Positions 24,420 to 37,246 of a DNA stretch of 64,000 nt are shown here, piece after piece. Numbering within the stretch: position 1 is the stretch's first letter; each line of letters opens with the position of its first letter. Source of the stretch: Echria macrotheca (taxonomy: Eukaryota > Ascomycota > Sordariomycetes > Sordariales > Schizotheciaceae); assembly GCA_030411725.1 (NCBI GenBank), contig MU839831.1, positions 930,001-994,000 on the forward strand, written 5' to 3'. Under the pieces are notes generated by a model. That model saw nothing but the letters and a program-made list of their open reading frames with translations. It was not told the DNA's origin and made no database searches. Both the position numbers and the translations under genes were made by a program.

Positions 24420-25934
24420 TCAGTGCTGATCTTCCGGGTCAGGTCCCGCCCCAAACGGGTAGTTGAACTTGAGTAACCCGTTCAGTCCCCCAACCCACGA
24501 GTCATCATCTTCAGCTATCCCGCCGGCGTCGCCCCTCGATGATGCCCGAATCACACACGGGACACCGCCCGTCCACCCCTCGCCCGTCTTCTGCAACCTC
24601 TCCCCTTCGACGCGGACCTCCATCCCGATGGTCACGCCGACCCTCCTCTTGCCATCGATGCTGACTGGCAACTCGCGTCCTCGATTTCGTTTGCTTAATT
24701 TCAACACGATCTTGGTGTGCAGCGGCAGCACCAATGGCCGGAAGCTCAGGCTTCGGGGGCTGATCGGAGTAATAAGGATAGACTTAACGAGTGGATGGAC
24801 AATCGAGCCGCCGGCGCTTAGCGAGTACGCTGTGGAGCCAGTAGGCGTGCTGATCAAGATGCCGTCGGCGACTGCCTCGGTGAGGAAGTGGTTGTTGACG
24901 TAAATATCAATAATTGCGAGATGGGGATGAGCGCCTCGATCTATCGAGACCTCGTTGATGGCATGGAGAGCCGGCGGCGCTCCGCCCCCAGCCGGCACCG
25001 GCCGCGTGTGCTCAAGGTCAGTTGGAGCCGGGCCAAGGTCAGGCTCGGCCATGGTCGTGGGTATTAGTCGTTCATTGATGTTCCTCCCCTGGCTGTCGTA
25101 AATACCTACTCGCAGCCTGTTTCGCAGCAGGATCTTGGAGGTTCGGTTTAAGCCCATGCATTTCCCATTTCCTCGAACACTCTCCCATTCCAGAAGCTGC
25201 GGATCTGTCTCGACCGTCTTGCTGCCCGGCTCTCCCGTCGTCGTGGCCGTGCGGGTGTGAGGAGCGACGAGATCCTCGGCCGGGACGGGGCAGCCGCTCA
25301 TGTAGCACTCCCTGAAAGCACGCTTGTGTTCCTCAAACTTCCATTCCCCCAGAAAACCAAGGGTGCCCATACTAAAAGCCAGAATAGGTGGCACGCTATT
25401 GTGACTCGAAAACAAACTTGCGGCTCTCAGGATGGTGCCATCGCCGCCCATTGTAGTCACCAGATCGATTTTCTGGGCGAACTTGACCGGATAATCGCTG
25501 GGATCGGTCGAGTATATGGGGAACGGCAGGGTCTCGTGTATGCTTTGGGCGACATGGGCCTCAAAGACCAGGTTAAGCCCGGGATAGTTGCTGCGCACGT
25601 GCTTGGCAAACTCGACGGCCGACACGGTGACCTTGGGGGCGTGGAGTTTGGGCATAAGGAGGATGTTTCGAGGCGGCCGAGGCCATTGTAACGAGAGCAG
25701 CGACGATGTCGAGGTCTGCTGGTAGTGCGGAACAATGCGATCGGGGAGGGTCGCGACATCGAGGATCTCGCTGCGGCGCGGCGAGGCGGAGAAGAACCGA
25801 AGCCCCTGTTGATTCCTCCACGCGGCCACTCCTCTCCCTCTCCACGCGGCTGCTACTACCGACATATTCAAGGGGATGCTGGAGACAAGGACGCACTGGT
25901 GGCGATTCGAGCCAACAAGGGACAGCCTCGACAT
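24420..25934 (-). CDS. pos5: mitochondrial NADH/NAD+ kinase (Pos5-like)
   Basis: Single exon, 504 residues. It phosphorylates NADH or NAD+ with ATP to make NADP(H), in the mitochondrial matrix, where it supports antioxidant defence and biosynthesis. The family signature GGDG is at 163-166 within TTMGGDGTILRAASLF, followed by the GTLGFLG loop, an NE-containing loop (HAINEVSIDRG) and the diagnostic DGILISTPTGSTAYSLSAGG. Residues 24-54 make a good mitochondrial presequence (MSVVAAAWRGRGVAAW, then RFFSASPRR). The in-frame ATG at 25865 would start exactly at that presequence and may be the true start; the longer start adds 23 residues. It is divergent from the acyltransferase gene across about 0.9 kb. 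Confidence 0.92.
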   Translation of the reverse strand: MSRLSLVGSNRHQCVLVSSIPLNMSVVAAAWRGRGVAAWRNQQGLRFFSASPRRSEILDVATLPDRIVPHYQQTSTSSLLSLQWPRPPRNILLMPKLHAPKVTVSAVEFAKHVRSNYPGLNLVFEAHVAQSIHETLPFPIYSTDPSDYPVKFAQKIDLVTTMGGDGTILRAASLFSSHNSVPPILAFSMGTLGFLGEWKFEEHKRAFRECYMSGCPVPAEDLVAPHTRTATTTGEPGSKTVETDPQLLEWESVRGNGKCMGLNRTSKILLRNRLRVGIYDSQGRNINERLIPTTMAEPDLGPAPTDLEHTRPVPAGGGAPPALHAINEVSIDRGAHPHLAIIDIYVNNHFLTEAVADGILISTPTGSTAYSLSAGGSIVHPLVKSILITPISPRSLSFRPLVLPLHTKIVLKLSKRNRGRELPVSIDGKRRVGVTIGMEVRVEGERLQKTGEGWTGGVPCVIRASSRGDAGGIAEDDDSWVGGLNGLLKFNYPFGAGPDPEDQH

Positions 25935-26832
25935 GCCGACATTTCGGTCCTTGGGGCGAGATGAGCGGTTCGAGTCGCTTCGGGCGCAAAACTCGGAACG
26001 GCACGATCAGTCCTTTTCGAGGAAATTTGGACGCACTATTCTAGTCCCGTCGAGACGAGAGCAGTCGGTCGGAACTGGTGATGTTTTTTTGCAGTTCGCA
26101 GACGAAGAAACAGGGCGGCCCACTGACGACACTGCACAACCGATGCTAGCCAGCTGATGCACCAATCAAATCGAGGATGACCGCCGTGCTCACCGCGGCA
26201 TGGCCCAAGCTCTCTGCCTGTGTCACGGGCGGGCTGGAACATTTAACGAGCCGACCCCCGAGCTGCAGCGCGGGAGGGGCGGAGGGGCTGGCTGCCGACG
26301 ATGCCGTGCCGCCCCAACTGGGGAAGCTTGTTGGAGGACCGAGGGGGAAGCCTGGAGTGGGAGGGCCCGCATGTGATTCACTGGCAATGCAATCATGGAT
26401 CTCGACTCTCTCGACGCACATCCACGCGACCATCTGGCCTGCCATCCAGGGCATTTCTCGACGTTTTAGAATGCGGGTTGTGGTGGGAATCGCTCCCTGA
26501 TAAACTCGAATTCATCCAAATCGCCGCATCTCCCCGACCGTTCCTCGCAGACATCCGATTCCAATATCGCAGGCCAGCGCACAGTGAGGTGTCCCGCATA
26601 TCACAGTCAGCCCCGCGAGTCGCCCTCCTGCCGCCTGCAGTGCTCGCGTGGTGCCTCGACCAGACCCAAGCTATCCGAGTGGCCTCTCGACAGTCGAAGC
26701 CAGAGTCTGCCTAGCTTCAGCCGTTTCAATAAGTAGCCTCGGGCGTCCTGCTTCGCAGTCGATCGTCTTGGGGTCAACACAACGAACCCTTTTGTGGAAC
26801 ACGTTCCAGACCACCGGGAGACGTTATTAGCG
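25935..26832. other. divergent promoter region
   Basis: Separates the NADH kinase (minus) from the acyltransferase (plus). Small frames at 26146-26454 and 26177-26500 are opposite-strand overlaps without domains and are not called. No clear regulatory motif was identified. Confidence 0.5.
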
Positions 26833-28237
26833 ATGGCGATCGAGCTGCGAAATCGGGCGCCGGCACACACGCCCTCCCAAGTCCCCGCGCCTGAGCTGTC
26901 GGCCGGCGCGAAACTCAGCAAACCGACACCCGATGCACATCCGTCAGGCAAAGAGCAGCATGGCCAGGCCATGCGGATTCTGAGGGGGCTATCGGCAATT
27001 GTCTATTTCCTGACCTGTTCGGTGACGTATGGCAGCAAACCCACCCCCACTAGTCCCCGCGTTGTGTGTCTTGGCTAACCAGCGCTTGCAACGGCCAGCA
27101 TCCACCTTACCCAGCTCGTGGGCGCGCCGCTGTACTGGATCAGCCGCGATTTCTACGATGGCTACATGGCCATGACCAAGCAGTCGTTCGGGCTGCTGAT
27201 CACCACGTTGACACACTGGTGGAGCCCGACGACGATACGAATCAGCGGCGATGCATCGGTGGCCGACCAGATCAAGAAGACGCCGGATGGCCGGGTCGAG
27301 TTTTCGTTTCCCGACCGCCTCATCATGATTGCAAACCACCAGGTATGCGACCCCCGGGTTTTATCGGAACCAGGCTCTGATGGTGGAGTGGACAGATCTA
27401 CACCGACTGGCTGTATCTCTGGTGGGTTGGCTATGCCAACACGCCTAGCATGCATGGCTACATATATATCATTCTGAAAGAATCGCTCAAATGGATCCCC
27501 GTTATCGGCCCGGGCATGATGTTTTATGGCTTCATTTTCATGTCGCGGAAAATGGCGGTGGATCAGCCACGCATGGCCCACCGGCTGGGCAAGCTCAAGG
27601 AGGTCCATACCACGCCATCAGGGACCAAGTACCTGAACCCCATGTGGCTTCTCTTGTTCCCAGAAGGCACAAACGCGTCCGACAACGGCAAAGCAAAGTC
27701 GTCGAAGTGGGCTGAGAAGATCGGCGTCAAGGACACGGAGCATGTTCTCTTGCCGCGTAGCACCGGCATCTATTTTTGCCTTAACGAGCTCAGGGGTACG
27801 GTGAGCTATGTCTATGACTGTACCGTTGCATACGAAGGCGTCCCGTAAGTTCGATAACTTCCCAGACCGCTGCTTTTGCTAATCTCTCGGCCAGGCGAGG
27901 CGGGTTCGGCGAGGAGATCTTTACTCTCTCTAGCACGTATGTTCGTGGGCAGCCACCAAAATCCGTTAACTTTTACTGGAGACGGTTCCGGGTTGCCGAC
28001 ATCCCCTTGGACAACCAGGAAGAGTTTGATGTTTGGCTCCGGGAGAGGTGGTACGAGAAGGATGCGCTCATGGAGCAGTATATTGCGACAGGTCGATTCC
28101 CACCTAGTCCCCCCAGCAAAGGCCATTCTGGATTCCTCGAAACCGAGGTGCGAACACGCTACAGGTTTGAGTTTTTCCAGATCTTTGTGGTGGTCGGACT
28201 TTTAGGTCTCATCAAGCGTCTGCTCACGCGGTCCTGA
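26833..28237 (+). CDS. PlsC-type membrane acyltransferase (Cst26/Psi1-like)
   Basis: Four exons, 26833-27026, 27099-27342, 27396-27844 and 27895-28237, giving 409 residues. Family members transfer acyl groups to lysophospholipids; yeast Cst26/Psi1 sets the stearoyl content of phosphatidylinositol at the ER. The catalytic motif is H145-x4-D150 (NHQIYTDW), assembled across an intron that falls between Gln146 and Ile147. The second motif is FPEG at 234-237 within LLLFPEGTN. Hydrophobic segments occur near residues 50-62 and 178-196, and at the C-terminus (IFVVVGLLGLIKRLL), as in ER-anchored members. The segment DIPLDNQEEFDVWLRERWYE is typical of this fungal/LCLAT subgroup. All introns are 50-72 nt. 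Substrate specificity (lysoPI versus lysophosphatidic acid) is not determined by what is visible. Confidence 0.88.
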
Positions 28238-30035
28238 GGTCGCTTTCCACACCATTTGGTTACCACATCACACTTTCCCGGTCCCCTACTTACTATTTCG
28301 TTGGATCTCGAACATTGGCGGAATACTCACGGTACCCGGTGTTATGGTTGGGTGCCAAGCACATACAATTTCCTGGATCGACAGGTACCTATTGGAATGG
28401 TTTCATGGGCGTGGATTTCTTGCATTGAGACAATTAGGTGGGCGTTGGGACGTTGGAATGAGGCACTTGACAGGGGGCTCCGGAAGGATAAGGCGGCCGG
28501 CGTTGGCGTACGATACCACTGGGGGTGTTGACCGTCTCTTTTTCTCCTCTCATATAGGTACGTAGCGTCTTCAACTTGAACGCAACATGAGGTTGTCTTT
28601 TCGCACCCTCGGTCTTAAATAGGCCGAGAATGGTACATCCCAAGCATGCCGTTGCCATGTGGCACCCAATCGGGCGGGATCCAGGCGCGGACCGCGAGGC
28701 GAGAAAACCGGGTCTCGAAATGTCCGTGGGAGCGGGTTCGGAACGGGGACATGGAGTAGGGTGTCGGAGACCATGCAGGCCGTTGAAGGAGCCGTCAGGT
28801 GACAGGCCCAGTTTGCGGGCGCGGGCCGTGTCTCCCAATCATGTCCCCAGTTGTTGTGCGAGCTGGGTACGGGTCCCTGTGCCGGTAAACCGGGGCCAGG
28901 TGCAGTTCCTGGGACGCCTTCCGATCCGCAGCCGTTATCGCGATTCCACCCCTGACCGGCGCCGGTTCCGGGGGTTGACCGCCCTCAGTCGGGATGGATT
29001 TTGGGGGAGTTCTGGGCTCGACACGGATCACGAGTTGTGTTGGAGGAGAATCCGGACTTGGGGTTACTTTATTAGTCACTGATTCTGACGGGAAGGGGCC
29101 GATCTAGCTGCCCGCCCGCACCGTATTCGGTTCCAACACCTTCGGCTTTATCCCCGAACACGTTCACGGGAGTTCGCACCACAAGCTGGCTCCCGCAACA
29201 CAGCAGTCGGGACTGCATGCACAGTCTTTCGTGGGGTCGGCTTTATTTCCAGCGCATTCTCGGAGTATTAGCGGTTGCGGAAGGTTTCTCTGTTCCCGTC
29301 GTACATCTCTGTACCTGTGTTTTTTTCCTCTTCGTCTTGGATCTGTCTTCATTCCTAGCCGGCGCCTCGGCCAAGCACTCTGACATGACCCGCTACAAGT
29401 TCTCCCCGCACTCGCATTAGCTTGCCACGACCGGAGGCTCATCGGACACTGATACTGCCGTAAGAAGCAAGTGGGAAGCAACATGAGCATAATGACAGCT
29501 GCCAGACCGCCCATCGGACAAGTGTCTGCTGCTGGTTTTCCATGTCCATGAGCTCATCGATTACATTCGATTACATTTTACCTTGCGCCTTACGGGGGGA
29601 CCTGTCAACATGCTCCCCACCCGCCCGCCTGCCCGCCTGCCCGCCACTTGTGCCCCCCGCCGCTCGTCGGTGCGCAGCAGCAGCAGCAAACATGGAACGA
29701 CGGGGTACGGACCGTGGGTCGTACCCGGGGAGGTGCCATGGGTGCGTTAGCGGGAAGGGACTACTGTTGCCAGCAAGCAGGTGGATATAAAAAGGGGGGT
29801 GTGTGCACTTTTTCTGGAAGACGGTTGCCGGTTGACTACCATCTTAGTCTCTTAGTCTCTCTCCGCAATGCTTGCTTGACGGGTTCCTTGTCCTGTCAAC
29901 CTGTCAAACTTGAACCTTTTTTTTGCCACATTCTTTTTTTGTTACAGGTTGGTTGAGGGTTTATACCTAGGTAGCGTCCCGGGACACACTTTTGTGGAAG
30001 AGCAACCCGGAACCCAACCAACGGGTTTTCGAGTC
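28238..30035. other. MFS transporter promoter region
   Basis: No gene is supported. A TATA-like TATAAAAA lies at 29785-29792, about 240 bp before the MFS start, and a TACCTAGGTA palindrome at 29964-29973 sits 63 bp before it. A Cys/Gly-codon-like run of CCCGCCTG repeats lies around 29618-29643. Confidence 0.5.
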
Positions 30036-31997
30036 ATGACGGCTGCCCACCACCCCCACGACGACGGCGACGGCGACGGCGACAGAGAGAAGGGCATGAC
30101 CATCCCTTCTAGCAGCACCGAGGACACGTTGGTTGCGTCGTCCCCATCTCCCTCAGGGGATGAACTACCAACACCGCCACTTTCCAATCCCCAAACCGGC
30201 CCCAGGAACAGCAATGTCATGCAGGAGGAGGCCGCCCTGACACTCGTCTCGTTCGAGGAGGGTGATAAAGCGAACCCGCACAACTGGTCGACGACCCGAA
30301 AAGCCATCATCGTCCTGACGGGTGTGATCCTCTGCGTCAACAGCACCATGGGCTCGACGCTGACGGCCAACATGTTTCCGTACCTCGAGAAACAGTTCAA
30401 CCTGCCACCGGCCGGGCCGCAGTCTGTGCTTGCCGCGTCGGTGTACCTGATAGGATTCATGTCGGGCCCGCTGATCTCGGCGCCGCTGAGCGAGAGCCAC
30501 GGCCGCCGGCCGGTTCTGGTCATTGGGTTTGTGCTCTTTGTGTTTGCCGTGCTGGGCAGCGGGCTGTCCCCGACGTGGGAGTGTTTCTTGGTCATGCGCT
30601 TCCTGACGGGCACGTTCGGGTCGCCGCCGAATAGTGTGGTGGGAGGGGTTATTGCGGATCTGTTCGCGGATGAGCTGGTGAGGGGACGGGTGATGATGAT
30701 TTGGTCGGCGGCGACGGTGGTGGGGCCGGTGTCGGGGCCGATTATTTCGGGGTTTGTGAGTCCGGTTGGGGGATGGCGGTGGACTTTCTGGCGAGTTTTC
30801 TTTTCTGCCCCTTTTGTGAATCGGTTGGATGATGTTGCTAACGCGCGCTCCCAAGGATTGCTCTGCTCATCGCCGTTGTCTCTGCTGGGTTTGTCTTCGC
30901 GCTTCCGGAGACGTTGGCGTCCAAGATCTTGCAGCGCAAGGCGGCGAGGTTAAACAGGCTGGAGGGATATCGGGTCTTCATTGCCCCGGCGGATCTGAAC
31001 AGACGTAGCTTTTGGGTTTCGATGGTATGTGTTTTTTACTCTTGTGTGGGTCCGGTTTGCTAACTCGAGACAGAAAACAACGCTATCCAGACCCCTCCGT
31101 CTTCTCTGTCGGGAAATGTTACTCAGCTTGACGTGTATCTATATGGCGTTTGTGTATGCCATCTTTTACATGTAAGTTTTTTCCGTTCCGGAAAATAGTG
31201 ACTATACCATCTAACCTATTCAGGCTCGTAAAGATCTTCCCGTACATCTTCGAGGGTGTGTACGGGTTCAATCCCGGCATGGCTGGCGTGCTGTTCTCGC
31301 TGAGTACGGTGTATACCCTTTCTGTCAAGTCATGCTTCTAACCATGCAATGGTAGTGGCCATCGGCACCTTTATCGGCTGCTTCGCCGCTCTCAGCTACG
31401 ACAAGATCGCCCCCACCATCACGGCCAAGCATCCGGCCAAGAGACCCGAATATCTACGGCTCCCGATCGCGTGCGCCGGTGGCCCGCCGTTCGTGATTTC
31501 CTTGCTGTGGCTCGGCTGGGCATCATCCCCCAAAGTTCCGTGGGCTGTGCCGTGGTTAGCGCTGTTGCCATATGGATTCGCCTATCAGCTGATCTTTGTG
31601 GCCATGATCAACGTATGTTCTCTCTCTATCTCTCGATCGGAGAAGGCTGACAATTCGATGATAGTATGTAGCCGACGCCTATGAAATCTACGCGGCCTCG
31701 GCGCTTGCGGCCTGCAGCATGACACGCAGCATAGCAGGCGCGCTGATCCCGCTGGCGACGGATAAGATGCTCAGCTCGCTGGGAATTGCCTGGTCGTGCA
31801 CAGTGCTGGCCATCATCAGCGCCGGCCTGGGGTGCGTCCCGTTTTTGTTCATCACGTATGGCGAGAGGATACGGGCGGCGAGTCACTTTAGCAGGTCCTT
31901 GAAGAAGAAGGCTAGTCCGTCGTCCTCGTCTTCGTCGGGCTGTGCTGTTGAGGCTGTTGGGGAGGAGGGGTTGACGAGGAGTTTATCTGCCGTGTGA
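30036..31997 (+). CDS. MFS transporter, DHA1 (multidrug/polyamine type)
   Basis: Six exons: 30036-30790, 30856-31024, 31074-31171, 31224-31303, 31356-31612 and 31665-31997, giving 563 residues. A cytosolic acidic N-terminus of about 90 residues leads to NPHNWSTTRK, the usual entry to the first membrane helix in fungal DHA1 exporters. Motif A is present as APLSESHGRRPVLVIG between helices 2 and 3, and RFLTGTFGSPPNSV fits helix 4. The central loop has LPETLASKILQRKAARLNRL, also typical. A second six-helix half follows, ending in a Ser-rich tail. The first intron is only frame-compatible as GC-AG (donor GCGAGT at 30791, branch GCTAAC), which restores GGWRWTFWIALLIAV. Likely a plasma membrane H+ antiporter exporting drugs or amines; the substrate is unknown. 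No biosynthetic partner genes are adjacent. Confidence 0.9.
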
Positions 31998-34900
31998 TCC
32001 TTCTTTGGGTCAGTTGTTCAGTTTTTGTTTTGATCTCTCGCTGGTTGCGGGTGTTGGAGTTTGGTGGGGTAGATCGGTATCATGAGGCTGGGCCAGCTGG
32101 TGCTGGTCAAGGGCTGCTCGAGGATACGGAGCGTGATGGATGGTGTCTACGGACCAGCGTCTTGGGTTTTTCCGTGATGGGGATCGCAAAAACGAAAGTG
32201 TAGATGGGTAATGCGCATTCAGGGGCACAAGCATGGGCATGGTAGAGGCAACAGCATACGCATATGGGGGTAACGGCAGCGCTACTACGTAATCAAAATC
32301 AAGACGGATACTGAAATTATACGGTTGTAGAGTTGGATATGATGCGAACATCACAACCTGACCCTCCAATTCATACCACACATTCACACGTCCGGCTCCA
32401 AAGGAAGAAGGACGAAAATAAACAATTTAACGGAAAGAACATGTCGGACCCGAATAGCTGGAATCAAGAGACACGGGCAACGGCAGCAGATGACGCGGCC
32501 CCCTCCACACACCCCCCCTTTCCCCAGCTTTATCAAGCTCTGGATAACCTGGTAACCAGGGAAGCCGACAGACCCGAGAAAACGAATTCCGTATAGATAT
32601 GTGCGTCGTCGGTTCTCGGGGGTGATGGGGGGAAGGCGGGTATTATATTGTCCGATGATGCATGCACGTACTTATTTACTACGACTACGACTACGGTAAC
32701 CCCAACCGGTACTCCGGAAACCCCCCTCCTGACTTTTTGATAGAGATCCCACGCATGTACGCGTGTGTTTCGGAGCTGCCTCTTTGGAATAGAGAGGACC
32801 TGCTGGGTCATAGATGAGATGTTTTTGTTATTTCCATATTCATTATATTCACGAGTCACCAGGTATTTGTTTCGAAGTAAGCGCGGCGGAGTGACGACGA
32901 CGTCTTTGTTCGGGACGGGGAAAAAGAGTTTGAGGGGGTTGTCATTTTTTCTTTTTCTGTGGTGGTTTGTGGGATGGGTCGAGGGTAGAAATGGAGAACG
33001 GGCTTTGATGAGATGCGATTCTTGAAGAATTTATGGGCCGGTTTATGAGAATGAAGTGCAAGGTCAGATATTCTGCTTTGAAAGGGCCATCACCAAAATC
33101 ATAAACCACGATGTAGTTGAAAACCCCCTTTTCTGATAAACTTGACTGTCCTATCAGATAAGACGCAACATTCCCAAGTGGTTATCTGGTTGCGGCTCCT
33201 GGTTAGTCAAGAGACCTATCACTTGTGCAGCACGCGAGCGCCAAAAACACTTGACAAGCAGTGAAAGACGATAACCAATCACTCTGAAACCCCCGAGTCA
33301 TGAAATCACCTGCCGGCCGCGAGACAAGTAATCGGTCACCGACTTTTTCACGATGTGCGAAGATGCACTGCACATGCATGCAATGCCCAATGCAAGCCTC
33401 TTTCACATCATTCCCCCCCGGCCCCTAACAAATCGTGCGAACACCAAGTTTTTCATACTGTCCGCCAGGCATGCAGCCCGCATCGGGCACACCAGACTAT
33501 CGACGATCGACGATCCTCACGCAGGGTTCTTTTTTCTGATCCCCGATCGCCAAATCCCAAATGACTGTGTCGGGGAGAGCGATGCGATGCCCGGAAACGC
33601 GGGATCAATCACACAATCAGAAAAAGCTCGGGATCAGGGACGATGGGTGGGAGAGTCCCAAAAAGTTTGGGGTAGATTGGGCCCTACCAGGCAGGCCGCT
33701 GTCAGCGGGTTTCTCAAAAAACAGCGGCCGGCCGTTCGTGTATGTGTATGTGGGACAATGTCGGGCTAATTTTGAGATTTTCTTGTAGGGACAAATACAC
33801 AACGCTCCGCAAAATGCCCAATGGAGAAATAGTAGCCGCGCCGTTGCGGAAGGGCTATCCGGTGTGGACGACATGGTCGGCTGTCTCTTGTCTAGCAGTG
33901 GATCTGGACGGTGTTGGCTAAATGGTGCCCAACGCATAAGTCACCCGAGGGTTCCTGATTAAAGCCCTCTCAGAGTCAGGAGAAAGAATTCCGCCCCCAC
34001 ATTGATGGTACTTTGATCAGGTACCCGAGGAGTGTTCCTCGTTCCCCAATTTGTCGTCCACATGATTGGTGGTTGCTGTTTGGTTTCGAGTGTTGATGGC
34101 TCCTTCCCCCTGAATCATGGTTTCTCTCTTTTTCCCTCTCAAAACCTAAACCACGGCTGTTATCCGGATTCCATTCTTTGCTTTTATAGCTACGTCCTAC
34201 TCTGGCCTTTCTGAATCCCTCTGGCGTCGCTACCGTGGACTTCATGCCATGGCCGGGTAATATCACCCGCAATCTATGCCCTCCGGTCACTGATGCTAAT
34301 TATCGCGCAGTCAGCTCTGCGTCGACCGTGTTCTCTCGCTTCCCCCCGCGGCTATTCTACTGACACTCGTCCCATGTCCCCGCCGTCAAGGCAAGACGGG
34401 CAGCCATCCCTACGAAGTCGAGACCCCCCCGTCGATCGCCAAGGACACACGGCTTCCACGATCGAAATGGAACATTTAGACGACCACCCAGCATACCACC
34501 GCAGCGTCTCAGCCGCAACAGTTTGGTGGCGCTCCCACACTTACCTCCCTCCCTTACCGCCCCCTTGGTTATGCTCCGGACCTGCGATCCATGGCGTGGG
34601 AGTGCGCCACTGCGGCTTGATACAGGTTGCTGATATTGCCCCTTCCCGAAGAGCCGTGACATGGTAAGGCGGGAACACACATCGTGACACAGACGAATGG
34701 CCTCATGGGAAAAGGAAGGACCGGCCGAGATGATGACGAGAGAGATCGCCGGCGAGAGAGGTCGATGTGTGCAAAAATTGTCCATCCTTAATAACGCTCT
34801 GCTTACCATAGATTAAACCATCTGATGGCTACCTACGAGCCCATTCCGGGTCTTCAGCCTCCAGCGAGGGAGTCCATTCCCGGGCTCAGCCGCTGGTCTC

Positions 34901-35345
34901 CCCCCGTTCGGCCTCCCGAGCTCGCAGCCCAGTTAATTTAAATTTGGCTCGGCAAAAGGTTGAGTGACCCGATTGCTTTGTTCGGGAAACTTTTTTGGCC
35001 AAGAGGCACGGCGAGGAAACATTTAAGTATGGTAAGAGGGCCGTACGATGTCGGTTCCTACATGACGCCACTACGACTATTCCCTTACGGTCTCTACCGC
35101 CAGCTAGGTTGTTGACGACGCCGAGGACGACGACGGCAAGGAGGATCTGTCAGTCCCCCCCCTGCCCTGCGGTCCCGGTCGATCCTCATCCGCAGCGAGT
35201 ATATCTCCGGCTTGTATTTTCCTCCCCCAGACTTTGTGACGACCCCACGATCTACACCAGCCGGGAGACGAAACGCGGGAGACCCACGTTTCTTGCCACA
35301 CGCGCGCGGATACGTCTCACGTTACAGCTTTTTGCGTTGTACAGA
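31998..35345. other. 3.3 kb between the transporter and AA7 oxidase genes
   Basis: No supported gene. Frames at 33353-33769 and 34293-34667 have no domain or clear splice structure. The right end contains the promoter of the AA7 oxidase; I see no strong TATA box there. Confidence 0.45.
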
Positions 35346-36925
35346 ATGCTGCAGCTCGGTGCCTTTGTTGCCCTTCTGGGCCTGGCTTCTGCCTCTCCCT
35401 TTGAGAAGGCGGCGGCGCTGAGCGACTGTCTCTCGTCGGCCGGCGTGCCCACCGATGCCACCGGGACCTCGGACTGGAAGCTCGACGCGGCACCTTACAA
35501 CCTCCGACTTAACTATACCCCCGTGGCTATCGCTGTCCCTACGACGGCAGCGCATGTGCAGGGCGCCATTGCGTGCGCTGCCAAGCTGGGCGTCAAGGCG
35601 AACGCAAAGTGCGGTGGTCACAGTTACGGATCGTTTGGTCTCGGCGGAGAGGACGGCCATCTGATTCTGGAGCTGGATCGCATGAACAATGTTGTCCTGG
35701 ACAACAGCACCGGCATTGCTAGGGTCGAGGGCGGTGCCCGGCTGGGCCATGTGGCCTCGGAGCTTTATAACCAGGGGAAGAGAGGTTTCAGCCATGGGAC
35801 ATGTCCTGGGTGAGTTTGGCTCTGGTGCTTATCGAGAGACAATTTCTGACATGGTACAGCGTCGGTGTCGGTGGCCACGCCCTGCACGGGGGATACGGAG
35901 TTAGCTCGCACACCAAGGGGTTGGCGCTTGACTGGATGGTTGGGGCCACCGTCGTTCTTGCGAACTCCACCATTGTGAACTGCTCGGAAACCGAACACCC
36001 CGATCTCTACTGGGCAGTTCGTGGCGCCGGGTCATCGGTTGGCGTCGTGACCGAGTTCCGGTTCAAGACGTTTGTGGTGCCCGAGGTTCTTACCTTTTAC
36101 GTTGCCGTCGTGAGATGGGCCACCGAGGACAAGGCGATTGAAGGCCTCAAGGCTGTCCAGGAGTTTGCCGAGGAGATGCCGGCCGAGCTCAACATGCGTC
36201 TGTTCATCACACCGCGGTTCATTAACCTCGAGGGTCTGTACTATGGCGATAAGGCCGGTCTACAGGCTGCCGTGGCGCCGCTGGTAGCCAAGACCAATGC
36301 TACATTCCAGCTCCAACAGGAAGGAGGGTGGCTTGACCAGCTCAAGCACTTTGGCGGTGGTCTGCCTCTCGACCAGGGGCATCCGTACGACTTTGTAAGT
36401 TCATTGTGGCCCAGACAGGTTCACCTCCCGGGATGTTGTCAACTGACAAGTTTACAGCACGAAACCTTTTACTCGTCCAGTCTGTACACCAATGCACTCA
36501 ACCAGACGCAGCTGAGCGATTTCGTCAACTACTGGTTCAAGTACGCCAAGCAGAACAAGCGGGACTGGTATGTCCAGCTGGACTTCCACGGCGGCAAGAA
36601 CTCTGCCGTGACCAAGCCGGACCCGGACTCGACGTCGTATGCCCACCGCGACTACTTGTTTATGTATCTGTTCTACGACCGCGTCGACAAGGGCATCTTC
36701 CCCGCCAGCGGGTTTGGTCATATCCAGAACTTTGTGAGCAACATCACCGAGAGCATCCCGGAGAACGACTGGGGGCGGTATATCAACTATCCCGACCCGA
36801 ATCTGGACCAGAACACGGCGCAGACGAATTACTGGGGCTCCCATCTCGACAAGCTGCAGGCGATCAAGAAGGCCGTCGACCCGACTGATGTGTTTCATTA
36901 TCCGCAGGGCATTCTTCCTGAATAG
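35346..36925 (+). CDS. secreted AA7 oligosaccharide oxidase (bicovalent FAD, berberine-bridge type)
   Basis: Three exons, 35346-35809, 35860-36394 and 36458-36925, giving 488 residues, the usual size for glucooligosaccharide oxidases. A signal peptide (MLQLGAFVALLGLASA) directs secretion. The FAD-binding PCMH domain has both covalent attachment residues: H92 in CGGHSYGSFG and C153 in SHGTCPGVGVGGH. The intron after the codon for Pro154 splits the flavin motif and splicing restores it. The C-terminal FHYPQGI is typical of berberine-bridge enzymes. Such enzymes oxidise the reducing end of oligosaccharides to lactones and release hydrogen peroxide. The neighbouring, tail-to-tail GH10 xylanase suggests xylo-oligosaccharides as substrate, but cello- or chito-oligosaccharides remain possible. 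Several N-x-S/T sites fit an extracellular glycoprotein. Confidence 0.9.
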
Positions 36926-37246
36926 TTCTGCAGTTGCATTCTGGCGAAGCATTCTCTCCATACAGATTCGGAGATACCCACATGTGAGGGTGTATATAGA
37001 TGAAGTTTGTTTACAGTTGCATGGATTTACGTTATACTTAATGATGCTTGCCTGCACATGGCAGTTTTGGTTAGAAATGCACATGTATATTACACACCCC
37101 TGGCTTCTGTGTCCTGCGCAAAATCGCTGCATCATGCTGTTGAAGAGTCTGTTGTCACAGTGGTCATGCAGTAGGTATGCTATCATCAACCCCCTCACCC
37201 CTTTTTGAGTCCCAACGCCCCCCATCCATCATATCAGAGCGAAAAG
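36926..37246. other. convergent 3' region of AA7 and GH10 genes
   Basis: Only 321 bp separate the two stop codons, so the two 3' UTRs probably share or overlap this interval. Nothing else is seen. Confidence 0.6.
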
